Notes: generated by a model from the sequence alone, not told the origin. A stretch of 6,534 nt of DNA from an uncultured Sphingomonadales bacterium (GCA_903893935.1 CAITOD010000244.1:1-6534), one strand, 5' to 3'; counted from the stretch's first letter, positions 1 through 6,285 are shown. A program made the numbers and translations.

Positions 1-907
1 CGCCGATCCCGATTTCGTCGACTGGCTGGCAGTCGAACGCTCCGAAGGTCGCGAATGGGATGTCGGGCTGCACCGGCGCTATCTCGATCCGATGAAGCCG
101 TTTGCGGCCACCGTGCTGGCGCCCGCGCACGGCGTGCTGATCACCAGCGCTACGCTGTGCGACCGGCAAGGTGCCGAGCCCGACTGGGACTCGGCAATCG
201 CACGCAGCGGGGTGCGGCATCTTGGCGTGGCGCCGCGCCTGTTCGCGGTCGACAGCCCGTTCGATTATGCCGCGCAAGCCCAGGTGCTGATTGTCACCGA
301 TGTGCCCAAAGGCGATATCGGCGCGCTGGCCGCGGCTTATGCCCGCCTGATCGAAGCGGCGGGCGGCGGAGCGCTGGGGCTGTTCACCGCAATCCGGCGG
401 ATGCGCGCGGTGCACGGGCGGATTGTCGACCGGCTCGCGCGCGCAGGGCTGCCGCTCTATGCCCAGCATGTCGATCCGATCGACACCGGCACTCTGGTCG
501 ATATCTTTCGCGACGATCCGCGCGCCTCTCTGATCGGCACCGATGCCTTGCGCGACGGGGTCGACGTGCCGGGCGAATCGCTGCGGCTGGTGGTGATGGA
601 ACAAGTGCCCTGGCCGAAACCCTCGATCCTGCACCGCGCGCGGCGGCTGGCGGGCGGCGGGCAGGCGCACGACGATGCGATCATCCGCGCGCGGCTGGCG
701 CAGGCGTTTGGGCGCCTGATTCGCACCGGGGCCGATCGCGGCAGCTTTGTCGTGCTGTCCTCGGCGTTTCCTTCGCGGCTGATCGCGGCCTTTCCGGCGG
801 GAACGCCGGTGCGACGGGTCACGCTCGATGCGGCTTTACAAAGCGTGGCGGGCGGTGTTTCTGACCCCGCGCACGCCCCCGCCCCCAGCCCTGGAAACCC
901 CGCGTGA
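1..907 (+). CDS. DinG/Rad3-type ATP-dependent DNA helicase, C-terminal part (5' end outside window)
   Basis: This is the C-terminal ~301 residues of a superfamily 2 helicase of the DinG/XPD (Rad3) group, which unwinds DNA using ATP. The first whole codon is at base 2, and the frame is open from the window edge to the TGA at 905-907. Visible motifs, in order: ITSATL (about 140-157), a conserved helicase block; LFTAIRRMRAVHGR, typical of the second RecA-like domain; GTDALRDGVDVPGE (motif V-like, about 536-577); and QAFGRLIR (motif VI, 701-724), which carries the arginines that contact ATP. The Walker A and B motifs and any iron-sulfur cysteines would lie upstream and cannot be judged. The last ~20 residues are a loose Pro/Ala-rich tail. 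The stop overlaps the GTG start of the next gene in a GTGA junction, so the two are probably co-transcribed and translationally coupled. The family assignment is firm. The exact orthologue (dinG or another alphaproteobacterial paralogue) is not, so no symbol is given. Confidence 0.88.
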   Translation, partial: ADPDFVDWLAVERSEGREWDVGLHRRYLDPMKPFAATVLAPAHGVLITSATLCDRQGAEPDWDSAIARSGVRHLGVAPRLFAVDSPFDYAAQAQVLIVTDVPKGDIGALAAAYARLIEAAGGGALGLFTAIRRMRAVHGRIVDRLARAGLPLYAQHVDPIDTGTLVDIFRDDPRASLIGTDALRDGVDVPGESLRLVVMEQVPWPKPSILHRARRLAGGGQAHDDAIIRARLAQAFGRLIRTGADRGSFVVLSSAFPSRLIAAFPAGTPVRRVTLDAALQSVAGGVSDPAHAPAPSPGNPA

Positions 908-1449
908 AGACACTCGCCCTGTTCCGCCACGCCAAGTCCGACTGGAGCGACGCGCGCGCGCGCGATTTCGACCGGCCGCTCAACGCGCGCGGGCAGCGCG
1001 GGGCGGCCGCGATGGGACAATACGTGCGGCAGGGTTGCTGGCGGTTCGATCGCATTGTCGCGTCGCCCGCAGTGCGCGTGGCCGAAACGATCGAGATCGC
1101 CAGCCGCGCCTGGGGCCGCTCGTTCGCGGTCGAATGGGACCGGCGGATTTATCTCGCCAGTTCGGCGACGCTGATCGACTTGTTGCGCGAGATTGAAGGC
1201 GATCCGGCCAGTGTGCTGATGGTCGGGCACAACCCGGGGCTCGAAGACCTGATTTTCGACCTGGTGGCCGATGATGGCACCAGTCCGCTGCGCGCGCTGG
1301 TCGAACAGAAATTCCCGACCGCGACATTTGCCGTCATGGAATGCGCAATCGAGCGCTGGGCGGATATCGGCGAAGGCTGCGCGCGGCTGACCGTGCTGAC
1401 GCGCCCGCGCGATCTCGATCCCGCGCTCGGCCCCGAATTGCCCGATTGA
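904..1449 (+). CDS. SixA-type histidine phosphatase (phosphoglycerate mutase-like fold)
   Basis: A 181-residue cytoplasmic protein of the histidine phosphatase superfamily, SixA branch. The RHG-type motif appears as RHAKS (Arg8, His9), where His9 would be the phosphorylated nucleophile. The segment SPAVRVAET supplies the second catalytic arginine (Arg58), and VGHNPGLE supplies the second catalytic histidine (His109). This is the full active-site set, and the length fits the family. E. coli SixA removes phosphate from histidine phosphotransfer domains. The substrate here cannot be read from the sequence, and no histidine kinase or phosphotransferase gene lies in the window. The GTG start at 904 is chosen because it puts MKTLALFRHAKS at the N terminus, as in homologues, and because it overlaps the upstream helicase stop in a GTGA junction. 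No strong Shine-Dalgarno precedes it, consistent with translational coupling. The stop is one base from the stop of the convergent merR gene. Confidence 0.88.
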   Translation: MKTLALFRHAKSDWSDARARDFDRPLNARGQRGAAAMGQYVRQGCWRFDRIVASPAVRVAETIEIASRAWGRSFAVEWDRRIYLASSATLIDLLREIEGDPASVLMVGHNPGLEDLIFDLVADDGTSPLRALVEQKFPTATFAVMECAIERWADIGEGCARLTVLTRPRDLDPALGPELPD

Positions 1450-1450
1450 A

Positions 1451-2011
1451 TCAGGCTTTACCCAGTTCGCGCGCCAGCCGGTGGCGGATCGATTCGAGAT
1501 GCTGGCGCAAGACCCCAAGGGCGGCCACCAGTGCCTGTTCGGGGGCTACATCGGCGGGAAGCTCGATCGGCACCGGGCCGCCGTTGATCGCATCGAGCAG
1601 CGGCGCGCGTGTGTCGCGCGCGGGCGGTGCGGGCGATTTGCGGCCGGCCGGGCGAATCAGCGCCTGGCGCGCGCCGCGAATGGTATAGCCTTCGCGGTGG
1701 AGCAGGCGATCGATCGTGATCAGCAGCGCAATATCTTCGGGCCGGTAATAGCGCCGCCCGCCCGCGCGCGTCAGCGGGCGCAGCATCGGAAACTGCTCTT
1801 CCCAATAGCGCAGGACATGCTGGCGCAAGCCGAGCGCGCGCGCCACTTCGCCGATCGTGCGCAGCGCGCCGGCGTCCTTGCCGTCGCGAAACAGATCGTC
1901 GGGGCCGATCGCATCGGCGGCGCCGCTCGGCACGGTTTTTCCGGGTACTTTCTTGCCGGCCAGGCCGGGCAGGCGCCGCGATTTCGGCGCTGCAGGCGCG
2001 ATCCCGCTCAT
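1451..2011 (-). CDS. MerR-family transcriptional regulator, last gene of the rpmF-plsX-fabH-ihfA cluster
   Basis: A 186-residue DNA-binding regulator. Residues ~50-75 ([26 protein letters not shown] region) are the MerR helix-turn-helix, and [11 protein letters not shown] (about 84-94) is the wing. The helix that follows, with [13 protein letters not shown], is typical of the alphaproteobacterial MerR protein encoded next to ihfA. Ahead of the HTH is a ~48-residue basic, Ala/Pro/Gly-rich extension. Behind it are a short linker and a final helix (about 157-182) that may form the dimerisation coiled coil. I see no cysteine anywhere, so thiol-based metal sensing as in classical MerR or CueR is unlikely, and the effector is unknown. 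The ATG at 2011 is preferred; a TTG at 2017 in the same frame is possible. The gap to the ihfA stop is ten bases with no clear ribosome-binding site, suggesting coupled translation. Family assignment is firm, function unknown. Confidence 0.87.
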   Translation of the reverse strand: MSGIAPAAPKSRRLPGLAGKKVPGKTVPSGAADAIGPDDLFRDGKDAGALRTIGEVARALGLRQHVLRYWEEQFPMLRPLTRAGGRRYYRPEDIALLITIDRLLHREGYTIRGARQALIRPAGRKSPAPPARDTRAPLLDAINGGPVPIELPADVAPEQALVAALGVLRQHLESIRHRLARELGKA

Positions 2012-2021
2012 CCGCAAGGGT

Positions 2022-2321
2022 TCAGTCGCTGGCGCAGATGCGGTCCTTCAGCATCTGGCTGGCGCGAAACGTCAGCACGCGGCGCGGGGTGATCGGCACT
2101 TCGACGCCGGTCTTGGGATTGCGGCCGATGCGTTCGGCCTTGTCGCGCAGCAAAAATGTGCCGAAACCGGAAATCTTGACGTTTTCGCCTTCAGCCAGCG
2201 CGTCGCACACGTGGTTGAGAATCGATTCCACCATATCCAGCGATTCAGCGCGCGACAGCCCGACGCGGCGGTTGATGCTTTCAGCGAGGTCCGCCCGTGT
2301 CAATGTCCCGACAGAACGCAT
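2022..2321 (-). CDS. ihfA: Integration host factor subunit alpha
   Basis: A 99-residue DNA-bending protein that pairs with IHF-beta. The heterodimer binds specific sites and bends DNA sharply for recombination, transcription and nucleoid organisation. The bacterial histone-like signature is visible at residues 52-71 (from GFGTF to RNPKT), with Pro69 in the position of the intercalating proline at the tip of the beta arm, followed by [24 protein letters not shown] favours the alpha subunit over HU. Length equals the E. coli protein (99 residues). The ATG at 2321 is chosen because it gives the standard N terminus ([10 protein letters not shown]), and a purine-rich GGGGGAAG stretch lies just upstream. 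The open frame continues further upstream, but that extension does not resemble protein. The gene lies 130 bases downstream of fabH with its own promoter-like site, and ten bases upstream of merR. Confidence 0.95.
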   Translation of the reverse strand: MRSVGTLTRADLAESINRRVGLSRAESLDMVESILNHVCDALAEGENVKISGFGTFLLRDKAERIGRNPKTGVEVPITPRRVLTFRASQMLKDRICASD

Positions 2322-2366
2322 CCGTTCTTCCCCCAAACTTGCCCAGATATCCCAATCCCACTGTTC

Positions 2367-2394
2367 AGGATACGCGGTTTTCGTCCCAAGGCAA
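2367..2394 (-). promoter_or_regulatory. Probable sigma-70-type promoter for ihfA-merR
   Basis: On the minus strand, TTGCCT (2394-2389) and TATCCT (2372-2367) are separated by 16 bases, each matching the -35 and -10 consensus at four of six positions. Transcription would start near 2360, giving a leader of about 40 bases before the ihfA ATG. It lies in the only sizeable gap (2322-2451) inside the fabH-ihfA-merR stretch, so ihfA-merR may be transcribed both from here and by read-through from fabH. I see no convincing terminator in this gap. The assignment rests on sequence only. Confidence 0.42.
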
Positions 2395-2451
2395 CGGGTT
2401 ACGCAGACTGGCGCCGCATTTTGGATCGGCCACGACGGCTTTTTTTGCGTA

Positions 2452-3438
2452 TCATATGCGTACGAGCGCGGCACCCCAGGTAAATCCGCCGCCCATCGCT
2501 TCGAACATGACCAGATCGCCCGGCTTGATTCGCCCGTCGCGCACCGCTTCGTCATAGGCCAGCGGCACCGATGCCGCGCTGGTGTTGGCGTGGTGGTCGA
2601 CCGTGACGATCACTTTTTCAGGTGGCAACGACAACTTGCGCGCGGTGGCGTCGAGAATGCGCAGATTGGCCTGATGCGGCACCACCCAGTCGATTGCCGC
2701 TGCGGTGAGCCCGGCGTCGGCCAGCACTTCTTCGAGCACGGCGGCGAGGTTGACCACCGCATGGCGGAACACTTCGCGGCCCTTCATGCGCAATTTGCCC
2801 ACCGTCTGCGTGGTCGATGGCCCGCCATCGACATAGAGCAGCGCGTTGTAGGCGCCATCGGCGTGCAGCCGGCTGCCGATGATCCCGGGTGCAGCCGGAT
2901 CGGCCGGATCGACCTCGACCGCTTCGAGCAGCACCGCGCCCGCGCCATCGCCGAACAGCACGCACGTCGTGCGATCTTCCCAGTCGAGAATGCGGCTGAA
3001 CGTTTCGGCACCGATCACCAGCGCGCGGCGCGCATTGCCCGCGCGCAGCAGCGCGTCGGCGGTGGTCAAGGCATAGAGAAAGCCCGAACAGACCGCCGCC
3101 ACATCGAACGCCATGCCGCCATGGCAGCCAAGATTGTGCTGCACGATCGTGGCAGTGGCCGGAAACGTCTGGTCGGGCGTGGCGGTCGCCAGAATGATGC
3201 AATCGACGCTCGACGCATCCCATCCCGCCGCATCGAGCGCGCGCTGTGCCGCCAGCGTGGCAAGCGAAGCGGTGGTTTCCCCCTCGCCCGCCAGATGGCG
3301 CATGCGGATGCCGGTGCGTTCGACGATCCATTCGTCGGTGGTATCGACCATTGTCGCCATTTCGGCATTGGTCACGCAGCGTTCGGGCAAAGCCGATCCG
3401 CTGCCGCGCAGCACTGCCCGCCGCGTTGTCATGGTCAT
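2452..3438 (-). CDS. fabH: Beta-ketoacyl-[acyl-carrier-protein] synthase III
   Basis: A 328-residue cytoplasmic condensing enzyme that joins an acyl-CoA (usually acetyl-CoA) to malonyl-ACP, the first step of type II fatty-acid synthesis. The thiolase-fold catalytic triad is complete: Cys117 in AAVCSGF, His255 in PHQAN, and Asn285 in HHANTSAAS. The N-terminal [16 protein letters not shown] and the C-terminal [14 protein letters not shown] are also diagnostic, and the length is normal for the family. The start is the ATG at 3438, which overlaps the plsX stop as ATGA, with GGAG eight bases upstream inside plsX. A second ATG at 3432 in the same frame is possible. The ATGA junction implies coupled translation, so acyl-phosphate production by PlsX and chain initiation by FabH are made together. 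No terminator is evident after the stop. Confidence 0.96.
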   Translation of the reverse strand: MTMTTRRAVLRGSGSALPERCVTNAEMATMVDTTDEWIVERTGIRMRHLAGEGETTASLATLAAQRALDAAGWDASSVDCIILATATPDQTFPATATIVQHNLGCHGGMAFDVAAVCSGFLYALTTADALLRAGNARRALVIGAETFSRILDWEDRTTCVLFGDGAGAVLLEAVEVDPADPAAPGIIGSRLHADGAYNALLYVDGGPSTTQTVGKLRMKGREVFRHAVVNLAAVLEEVLADAGLTAAAIDWVVPHQANLRILDATARKLSLPPEKVIVTVDHHANTSAASVPLAYDEAVRDGRIKPGDLVMFEAMGGGFTWGAALVRI

Positions 3439-4526
3439 GCATCGTGCTCCGGGTGCGTGTCTTCGGGGCTGCGCTGGCTCGACCGGACAGGATTGTGCAT
3501 CGTGTCGGTGCCCACGTTGGCAAGGTCGGCGGCGATCCGTGTGGTCAGGTTTTCCTCCAGCAATCGGGCGGTAATTTCAATGGCATGGGCAACGCCCAGC
3601 GGGGTCGCGCCGCCGTGGCTCTTGACCACCACGCCGTTCAGCCCGACAAACAGCGCGCCGTTGTGGTTGTTGGGATCGAGATGGTCGCGCAGCAGCTTGG
3701 TCGCCGGGCGCGAAATCAGAAAGCCGAAGCGCGACCGCAGCGAGCTCGAAAAACTGCGGCGCAGCAAGTCGGCAACGAAGCGCGCCGCGCCTTCCATTGC
3801 CTTTAGCGCAATATTGCCCGAAAATCCGTCGGTCACCACGACATCGACATCGCCGCGGCTGAGCTTGTCGGCTTCGGTAAATCCGTCGAACGTGAACGCC
3901 AGCGCGCCATCGACCTGTTTGAGCAGGGCCGCCGCATCGCGCAGATCGCCGGTGCCTTTGGTTTCCTCGCTGCCGATATTGAGCAGCCGCACGCGCGGGC
4001 TGGCGAGGCCGTTGACGATCCGGGCATAAGCAGCACCCATGATCGCGAACTGGACCAGGTTGCGCGCATCGCACGCGGTGTTGGCGCCCAGATCGAGCAT
4101 CACCAGATCGTGCGCGCCGAGCGTCGGCACCAGGGCTGCCAGCGCCGGGCGGTCGATCCCCGGCAAAGTACCCAGCGACAATTTGGCCATTGCCATCAGC
4201 GCACCGGTGTTGCCGGCACTTACCGCGGCGCCCGCCTCGTCCTGTTTGACGGCATCGATCGCGAGGCCCATCGAAGTCGTGCGCACACGGCGCAGCGCGT
4301 GCGATACGCGTTCGTCGCCGGTGATCACATCGGGGGCATGGCGCACTTCGCTGCACGCCGTGAGCCCGGGGTGGCGCGCCATGGCCGCGTTTACTTGCGC
4401 GGCATCGCCGACCAGCAGATAATTGAGCCGCGGATTGCGCGTCCGCGCCAGCGCGGCACCTGCGACCATCACCTGCACGCCATCATCACCGCCCATCGCG
4501 TCGATTGCGATACGCGGCAGGCTCAT
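3435..4526 (-). CDS. plsX: Phosphate acyltransferase PlsX
   Basis: A 363-residue soluble, membrane-associating enzyme. It converts acyl-ACP and phosphate to acyl-phosphate, the acyl donor for PlsY in the first step of phosphatidic acid synthesis. Family landmarks in order: [11 protein letters not shown] at the N terminus (residues 6-16), [12 protein letters not shown] (101-112), MLDLGANT (143-150), [11 protein letters not shown] (181-191), [20 protein letters not shown] (227-246), and [11 protein letters not shown] near the C terminus (301-311). The ATG at 4526 places IAIDAMGGD correctly, and AAGGGAG about ten bases upstream is a reasonable ribosome-binding site. The last ~20 residues are polar and poorly ordered, somewhat beyond the usual end of the fold. 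The ATGA overlap with fabH at the 3' end and rpmF 165 bases upstream reproduce the classical rpmF-plsX-fabH order. Confidence 0.96.
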   Translation of the reverse strand: MSLPRIAIDAMGGDDGVQVMVAGAALARTRNPRLNYLLVGDAAQVNAAMARHPGLTACSEVRHAPDVITGDERVSHALRRVRTTSMGLAIDAVKQDEAGAAVSAGNTGALMAMAKLSLGTLPGIDRPALAALVPTLGAHDLVMLDLGANTACDARNLVQFAIMGAAYARIVNGLASPRVRLLNIGSEETKGTGDLRDAAALLKQVDGALAFTFDGFTEADKLSRGDVDVVVTDGFSGNIALKAMEGAARFVADLLRRSFSSSLRSRFGFLISRPATKLLRDHLDPNNHNGALFVGLNGVVVKSHGGATPLGVAHAIEITARLLEENLTTRIAADLANVGTDTMHNPVRSSQRSPEDTHPEHDA

Positions 4527-4691
4527 GATGCGGAGGTCTCCCTTTGCGCGCCTGCCTTGCGCTCAACCCCGGTCGACACGATCCGGGCGGGTTGCGGGCA
4601 AGCGAAACGACGCGCGCTGATCTTCGGTGCAGTCGCGGAACGGTCAGCCACGCGCCGAATCATCACGCGATCCGGAGCGCGAAAAACCGGC
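4527..4691 (-). other. rpmF-plsX intergenic spacer (165 bases)
   Basis: No recognisable gene. The rpmF end carries a short hairpin with a T5 run (listed separately), and the plsX end carries the plsX ribosome-binding site. A 46-codon minus-strand open frame, from an ATG at 4663 to a TGA at 4523, ends in an ATGA overlap with the plsX start. Its third-position G+C is about 70 percent, which looks lower than in the neighbouring real genes, and its arginine- and alanine-rich product is unfamiliar. I therefore do not call it a gene. No good promoter was seen, so plsX is most simply transcribed by read-through from rpmF. Confidence 0.5.
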
Positions 4692-4702
4692 TCAGCTGCC
4701 GA
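4682..4702 (-). terminator. Possible weak terminator or attenuator at the rpmF stop codon
   Basis: Read on the minus strand, CGGC and GCCG can pair around a six-base loop that contains the rpmF TGA stop, followed after one G by five Ts. The stem is only four to five base pairs, so at most partial termination is expected. Partial termination here would let more rpmF than plsX-fabH message accumulate, which fits the different protein amounts needed. It overlaps coding sequence, so a terminating ribosome would interfere with its folding. This could be chance. Confidence 0.28.
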
Positions 4703-4871
4703 CGGCGATCACTTCGCGACCGTTGTAATGGCCGCAAGCGTTGCACAGCATGTGCGGGCGCTTCAGTTCGCCGCAGTTGGAGCATTCATGGAATGCCTCG
4801 GGCTTGAGCGCATCGTGGCTGCGGCGCATGCCACGACGGGAAGGCGAAGTCTTGCGTTTTGGGACGGCCAT
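4692..4871 (-). CDS. rpmF: 50S ribosomal protein L32
   Basis: A 59-residue basic protein of the large ribosomal subunit. The start [20 protein letters not shown] is the standard L32 N terminus. The zinc-ribbon form is present, with Cys30-x2-Cys33 and Cys43-x2-Cys46 (CSNC and CNAC), followed by HYNGREVI, so this is the zinc-binding ('C+') version rather than the cysteine-free paralogue. The ATG at 4871 is fixed by homology. AGGTG lies five bases upstream and AGGA a little further. The frame stays open upstream to about 5000, but that stretch does not look like protein. It is the first gene of the rpmF-plsX-fabH-ihfA-merR cluster and is divergent from the MAPEG gene across a 241-base spacer. 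Confidence 0.96.
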   Translation of the reverse strand: MAVPKRKTSPSRRGMRRSHDALKPEAFHECSNCGELKRPHMLCNACGHYNGREVIAVGS

Positions 4872-5020
4872 TGCGGCACCTGTTCCTGCTGGTCTGATAT
4901 TCTGATCATGGGCGCGATAGGCAAGAACGGACGACCAGACAACCCCTGCCAAGCGCACAACCATGAAACTGGCTGGGCCAAGGGGGCCGGACGAACTCAC
5001 CGCTCGCGGACGAAGGGGCG

Positions 5021-5048
5021 CCTATACGCATTTTCGGATGATTTGCAA
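5021..5048 (-). promoter_or_regulatory. Probable promoter of rpmF and the downstream lipid genes
   Basis: On the minus strand, TTGCAA (5048-5043) and TATAGG (5026-5021) lie 16 bases apart, each with four of six consensus matches. With flanking bases they read CTTGCA and GTATAG, close to the CTTGAC/CTATAT form reported for alphaproteobacterial housekeeping promoters. The start point would be near 5013, giving rpmF a leader of about 140 bases. A near-palindrome, CTGCTCTAGCAG, sits at 5055-5066 just upstream of the -35 box. The remainder of the spacer (4872-5112) must also hold the promoter of the divergent MAPEG gene, for which I could not identify convincing boxes. Confidence 0.48.
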
Positions 5049-5112
5049 GCCGCGCTGCTCTAGCAGAAACACGGTCCCAGCCAACAGAGACCCAAAAGGA
5101 GCACAACAGAGG

Positions 5113-5502
5113 ATGTATCTGCCCATCAGCCTGGCATCGGCCGCAGCCGCTGCGTTCACCAATATCTGGCTATCGATGCGTATCGGTCAGGTGCGCCACG
5201 CCAAAAAGATCTCGGTCGGCGACGGCGGTGACGAAGCGCTGATCCGCCGCATGCGCGCGCAAGCCAATTTCATCGAAAACGCGCCGATCGTGCTGGTGCT
5301 GATAACGGTGATCGAACTGTCGCGCCCGATCAACCCCTGGCTTGCGGGCATTGCGCTCGTGTTTGCGCTGGCCCGCGTTGCGCACGGCGTGGGCATGGAT
5401 GGCGGCACTTTCAAAGTCGGCCGGATGATCGGCACGCTGGTCACGATGCTGACGCTGCTTGGCCTTGGCGTATGGGCTGCCACCATCGCCATCGATATGT
5501 AA
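5113..5502 (+). CDS. MAPEG-family small integral membrane protein
   Basis: A 129-residue inner-membrane protein of the MAPEG family (membrane-associated proteins in eicosanoid and glutathione metabolism), whose bacterial members include YecN-like proteins of uncertain function. Four hydrophobic segments are visible at about residues 3-22, 56-69, 76-92 and 104-126. Between the first two lies the family signature RAQANFIENAP (48-58), with Arg48, Asn52 and Glu55 in the positions expected for glutathione binding and trimer packing. The polar loop after segment one (23-47) is basic. The ATG at 5113 is preferred over earlier in-frame starts because the upstream sequence is not protein-like, hydrophobic segment one begins here, and AAGGAG (5096-5101) lies 11 bases upstream. 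The gene is divergent from rpmF and convergent with the hydrolase gene, with a strong hairpin after its stop. Glutathione transferase or peroxidase activity is possible but unproven. Confidence 0.85.
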   Translation: MYLPISLASAAAAAFTNIWLSMRIGQVRHAKKISVGDGGDEALIRRMRAQANFIENAPIVLVLITVIELSRPINPWLAGIALVFALARVAHGVGMDGGTFKVGRMIGTLVTMLTLLGLGVWAATIAIDM

Positions 5503-5510
5503 GCCCTCCG

Positions 5511-5540
5511 CAAAGCCCTTCCCCACCGGGAGGGGCTTTG
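5511..5540. terminator. Strong hairpin between convergent genes, probable bidirectional terminator
   Basis: Thirteen base pairs (5511-5523 with 5528-5540) form a stem with one G-T wobble and a four-base CACC loop. The base of the stem is AAAG/CTTT, so on either strand the right arm ends in GGCTTTG. There is no long T run after the stem in either direction. The hairpin lies eight bases after the MAPEG stop and ten bases before the hydrolase stop, exactly where a shared terminator would be expected. Confidence 0.68.
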
Positions 5541-5550
5541 CCGGATACCG

Positions 5551-6225
5551 TCACGACAGCATATAATCGCTGACGTAGGAATTGGTCTGGCGTTCGCGGC
5601 CAAAAGTGCTGACCGGGCCGTGGCCGGGCACGAATGTCACATCATTGCCCAGCGGCCACAGCCGCTGCGTGATCGAATCGATCAGCTGCTGGTGGTTGCC
5701 GAGCGGAAAATCCGTGCGCCCGATCGACCCCTGGAACAGCACATCGCCGACAATCGCAAAGCGCGACGGCGCGTGGAAAAACACCACGTGCCCCGGCGTG
5801 TGCCCGGGGCAATGCACCACATCGAGCGTACATTCGCCGATCGTGACCGTATCGCCGTGGTGCAGCCAGCGCGTGGGCTCGAACACTTCGCCCTCGATGC
5901 CGTATTTGCGCCCGTCTTCGTTCAACTTGGCGATCCAGTAGCGATCCGCCTCTTCGGGCCCTTCGATCGGCACGCCCAGTTCGCGCGCAAACACGCCGGT
6001 GCCGCCGCAATGGTCGATATGGCCGTGCGTCACCAGCAGCTTTTCGATCGTCACGCCGGTCTTGGCAATCGCCTGGCGCAGCCGCGGCAAATCACCCCCG
6101 GCATCGACAAACGCGCCGCGCATGGTCGTGGTACACCACACCAGCGTGCAATTCTGCTGCAGCGGGGTGACAGGGATAATCGCCACTTGCAGCGGCGGTT
6201 CGGGTGGGGTCGCGGTCTCGGTCAT
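5551..6225 (-). CDS. Metallo-beta-lactamase-fold hydrolase, glyoxalase II-like (YcbL type)
   Basis: A 224-residue soluble metallohydrolase. The MBL metal-binding motif THGHIDHCGG gives His67, His69, Asp71 and His72. His142 (CPGHTPGH), Asp161 (GDVLFQGSIGR) and His202 (PGHGP) complete the two-metal site. The compact length and GRTDFPLG after the bridging aspartate match the YcbL-type proteins, which resemble hydroxyacylglutathione hydrolase but lack its long C-terminal glutathione-binding domain. Thioester hydrolysis such as S-lactoylglutathione is the likely chemistry; the true substrate is unknown. The ATG at 6225 has GAGG four bases upstream. An 11-residue Thr/Pro-rich lead precedes the first strand. 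No signal peptide is visible, so it is cytoplasmic. It converges on the MAPEG gene and lies 128 bases downstream of the S24 gene. Confidence 0.9.
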   Translation of the reverse strand: MTETATPPEPPLQVAIIPVTPLQQNCTLVWCTTTMRGAFVDAGGDLPRLRQAIAKTGVTIEKLLVTHGHIDHCGGTGVFARELGVPIEGPEEADRYWIAKLNEDGRKYGIEGEVFEPTRWLHHGDTVTIGECTLDVVHCPGHTPGHVVFFHAPSRFAIVGDVLFQGSIGRTDFPLGNHQQLIDSITQRLWPLGNDVTFVPGHGPVSTFGRERQTNSYVSDYMLS

Positions 6226-6263
6226 TGCACCTCAAGATGATGCGGCAGGCGGCGAAGCGCAAG

Positions 6264-6280
6264 TGGGCCTGATCAGCCCA
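6264..6280. repeat. Short inverted repeat around TGATCA
   Basis: TGGGC (6264-6268) and GCCCA (6276-6280) form a five-base-pair inverted repeat with a seven-base loop containing the palindrome TGATCA. It lies about 40 bases before the hydrolase start and beside the REP-like hairpin. It could be an operator, part of a terminator for the S24 gene, or chance. Confidence 0.3.
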
Positions 6281-6285
6281 ATTGC

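Noticed and set aside
904..1000. CG-rich alternating stretch (cgcgcgcgcgcg) near 951-963 as a simple repeat or Z-DNA element
   Set aside because: It encodes the Ala-Arg-Ala-Arg part of the sixA-like protein and is ordinary codon usage for this base composition.
457..1518. A 353-codon minus-strand open frame across the helicase and sixA-like genes
   Set aside because: Antisense to two genes with complete family motifs; composition is that of a shadow frame, and it also runs into the merR 3' end.
2441..2463. T7 run and short inverted repeat at the fabH stop as a terminator
   Set aside because: In the fabH direction the run reads as A7, not T7, and the stem is only a few pairs with a mismatch.
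2322..2555. N-terminal extension of ihfA by 78 codons
   Set aside because: The extension overlaps the fabH 3' end and the likely promoter, and does not resemble any IHF N terminus; the ATG at 2321 gives the exact family length.
2038..4029. A 663-codon open frame on the plus strand across ihfA, fabH and plsX
   Set aside because: It lies antisense to three firmly identified genes. Its product is Arg/His/Ser-rich and family-less, and long antisense frames are expected where real genes have strong G/C third-position bias.
4872..5000. N-terminal extension of rpmF by 43 codons, with a hydrophobic stretch
   Set aside because: L32 proteins begin at MAVPKRK; the extension is simply an open leader region.
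4110..5063. A 317-codon plus-strand frame across plsX, the spacer and rpmF
   Set aside because: Antisense to plsX and rpmF, with no recognisable domain; it depends on chance lack of stops in GC-rich sequence.
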